The notes under the pieces are model-generated. The model had not been told where the DNA came from. It did not search any database and was given only the letters and a program-made list of their open reading frames with translations. A program made the position numbers and the translations under genes. Of a stretch of 64,000 nt of DNA, positions 62,860 through 64,000 are shown one piece after another. Each line of letters begins with the position of its first letter. Position 1 is the stretch's first letter. The DNA is from Brevibacterium siliguriense (lineage in GTDB: Bacteria; Actinomycetota; Actinomycetes; Actinomycetales; Brevibacteriaceae), in contig NZ_LT629766.1 in NCBI RefSeq assembly GCF_900105315.1, positions 1,426,001-1,490,000 of the forward strand, written 5' to 3'.

Positions 62860-63080
62860 TCACCTGGGTGCGCGAGTCTCGGCGCTGATGAACCAGGCCT
62901 GCTGCTCGAATCGGGCGATGCAGCTGTGGTCGATGTCGGCGATCGATGAGTCCGCTGAGTCGACCTCGTGATGCGTGCTGCGCATCGACGCCACGGTCGC
63001 CTCGGTCGAGATGACCATGTGATCGACGGCGTCGGAGGCGATGAAGCCGTGTTCGGCATGTGGCCACCATAACGACGCCG
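62860..63080 (-). pseudogene. C-terminal remnant of a Dps/ferritin-like protein
   Basis: The minus frame ending at 62860 reads IASDAVDHMVISTEATVASM, then DIDHSCIARFEQQAWFISAE and TRAPR. This resembles the last two helices of Dps family proteins (EKQQWF-type end), including the dps-like VDSADSSIAD spacing. No N-terminal helices with the ferroxidase residues are found upstream, where the membrane gene ends at 63101. I read it as a 5'-deleted dps. The family call is by eye. Confidence 0.45.
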
Positions 63081-63100
63081 CCATTGGGACGTAACCGCCG

Positions 63101-64000
63101 TCAGCCTGTGCCGGACTCGTCGTCCTGGGCGATGTAGACACGGGAGCGCAGCCGCTGGGCGTGAGTGAGATTCTTCAGGTCGATGTCGCTGTCGAAGCTT
63201 GAGCCGAGTGCGCCGGCGACGACGCCCATCGCTGCGCTCAACCACGCGATGTCGAGGTAGTTCGTCAGCCGGGCTTCCGGCCGGTGGATCGTCTGCGCCA
63301 TGAACTCGGGGTCGATGACGATGAGCCCTCCGGCGAGGATGCCGATGACCAGCACAGCGTAGAGGCCCGTCACGCAGATGACCAGTGTGAGCACAGTGGA
63401 CAGGTTGTAGTAGAAGACGACCTGAGCCAGGCGTTCGTTGAGCGGACGGTCCCAGAGGCGATTGATCGTGATCAGCCAGCCGACCATGACCGCGATGGCA
63501 ATGGCGCCGATCGAGATGAGGCGAGCAGTGGAGAGATGGTGGGACATCTGCCAGATGGAGCTGTAGAAGATGCCGAATGCTCCTGTGGCAGCGGCCGCGG
63601 CCATGGCTCGTGAGAGTCTTCGGGCCATCCGCAGCGGCTCATTGGCCATGGTCATACCCAGGACGAGGCGAGGCCCGCCGGTGAACGTATGAGCGTGAAG
63701 TGTGCGGCGGCCCGACTCGGAGCGGCTTGACCATCGGCCCCAGCGGGGGAGACGGTGGGTCTTCGCCGGCAGGTGACCGTCGGGTAGGAGCTGATTGACG
63801 CAGCTCATATAGATCTTCAGCAGACGACGTTTCGTCGTCAGCGCGCCGAGGGTAGGGCAGGAGATCACGGCGATGTTGCGTGCCGGCAGCACCTCGGCGA
63901 TCAGTGGTTTGCCCTGGGTATGGCGCGGAATGTCCGTGAGCATGATGACGAGGTCCGCTGCAGCATAGCGGTCGACGATCGCGTCGAGAGTCGACAGCTC
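63101..64000 (-). CDS. Conserved actinobacterial membrane protein, partial at the window edge
   Basis: The frame stays open to the window end: before the first internal Met it reads ELSTLDAIVDRYAAADLVIM, so the gene extends beyond 64000. The product has a soluble N-terminal part (LIAEVLPARNIAVISCPTLG, ALTTKRRLLKIYMSCV), HAHTFTGGPRLVLGMTMANE, then about four membrane helices (GAFGIFYSSIWQMSHHLSTA; TVLTLVICVTGLYAVLVIGI) and NYLDIAWLSAAMGVVAGALG near the end. I recognise the type from actinobacterial genomes but not a function. Confidence 0.75.
   Translation of the reverse strand, partial: ELSTLDAIVDRYAAADLVIMLTDIPRHTQGKPLIAEVLPARNIAVISCPTLGALTTKRRLLKIYMSCVNQLLPDGHLPAKTHRLPRWGRWSSRSESGRRTLHAHTFTGGPRLVLGMTMANEPLRMARRLSRAMAAAAATGAFGIFYSSIWQMSHHLSTARLISIGAIAIAVMVGWLITINRLWDRPLNERLAQVVFYYNLSTVLTLVICVTGLYAVLVIGILAGGLIVIDPEFMAQTIHRPEARLTNYLDIAWLSAAMGVVAGALGSSFDSDIDLKNLTHAQRLRSRVYIAQDDESGTG

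Overview
The window is GC-rich, gene-dense DNA from a Gram-positive actinobacterium. The wall-polymer genes, the LPRTG-anchored surface proteins, the Ku/LigD repair pair and the protein relatives I recognise point to Brevibacterium or a close relative in Micrococcales. That assignment rests on reading the sequence, not on a database search.

Layout. Positions 1-5364 hold a non-homologous end-joining locus: the 5' end of ku, a FUSC-type exporter, a phospholipase D/cardiolipin synthase-like protein and a three-domain ligD. Positions 5381-9285 hold flavin-related metabolism (glutamate-synthase-like FMN protein, flavin reductase, RibD C-terminal-type reductase) and a secreted glycerophosphodiesterase. 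Positions 9480-34345 are a large wall-teichoic-acid-like locus. It has TagD, a TarI-like cytidylyltransferase with an extended SDR, three TagB/TagF-type polyol-phosphate transferases, a CDP-alcohol phosphotransferase, four glycosyltransferases, an OafA/SGNH acyltransferase, three polysaccharide pyruvyl transferases (one fused to a GT8-like domain) and an isolated QueC-like PP-loop protein. Together these suggest a polyol-phosphate wall polymer decorated with sugars, acyl groups and pyruvate ketals. The donor polyol and the job of the QueC-like protein are open.

Positions 34509-40769 carry an XRE-TetR fusion regulator followed by a peptide/nickel-type ABC transporter whose double ATPase is frameshifted. 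Positions 41521-45052 carry an MFS transporter, L-2-hydroxyglutarate oxidase and a GntR/FCD regulator, with a palindromic operator candidate. Positions 45238-53345 are housekeeping or accessory genes: photolyase, a DEAD-box helicase, a PAP2-like protein, an esterase, a PTH2-type peptidyl-tRNA hydrolase and small proteins. A complete IS3-family element (53402-55021) lies directly before dgt. Positions 56662-62480 hold two tandem paralogous LPRTG surface proteins with Ala/Ser/Asp-rich repeats, near-identical terminators and shared promoter elements. The window ends with a dps remnant and a conserved membrane protein cut by the edge.

Gene decay is frequent. corA and marR have internal deletions, the ABC ATPase has a frameshift, one small ORF has an in-frame stop, a YeeZ-like gene is truncated, and dps is a fragment. 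The two homopolymer frameshifts (corA, ABC ATPase) could be sequencing errors; the deletions cannot be explained that way. No tRNA, rRNA or CRISPR array was found.
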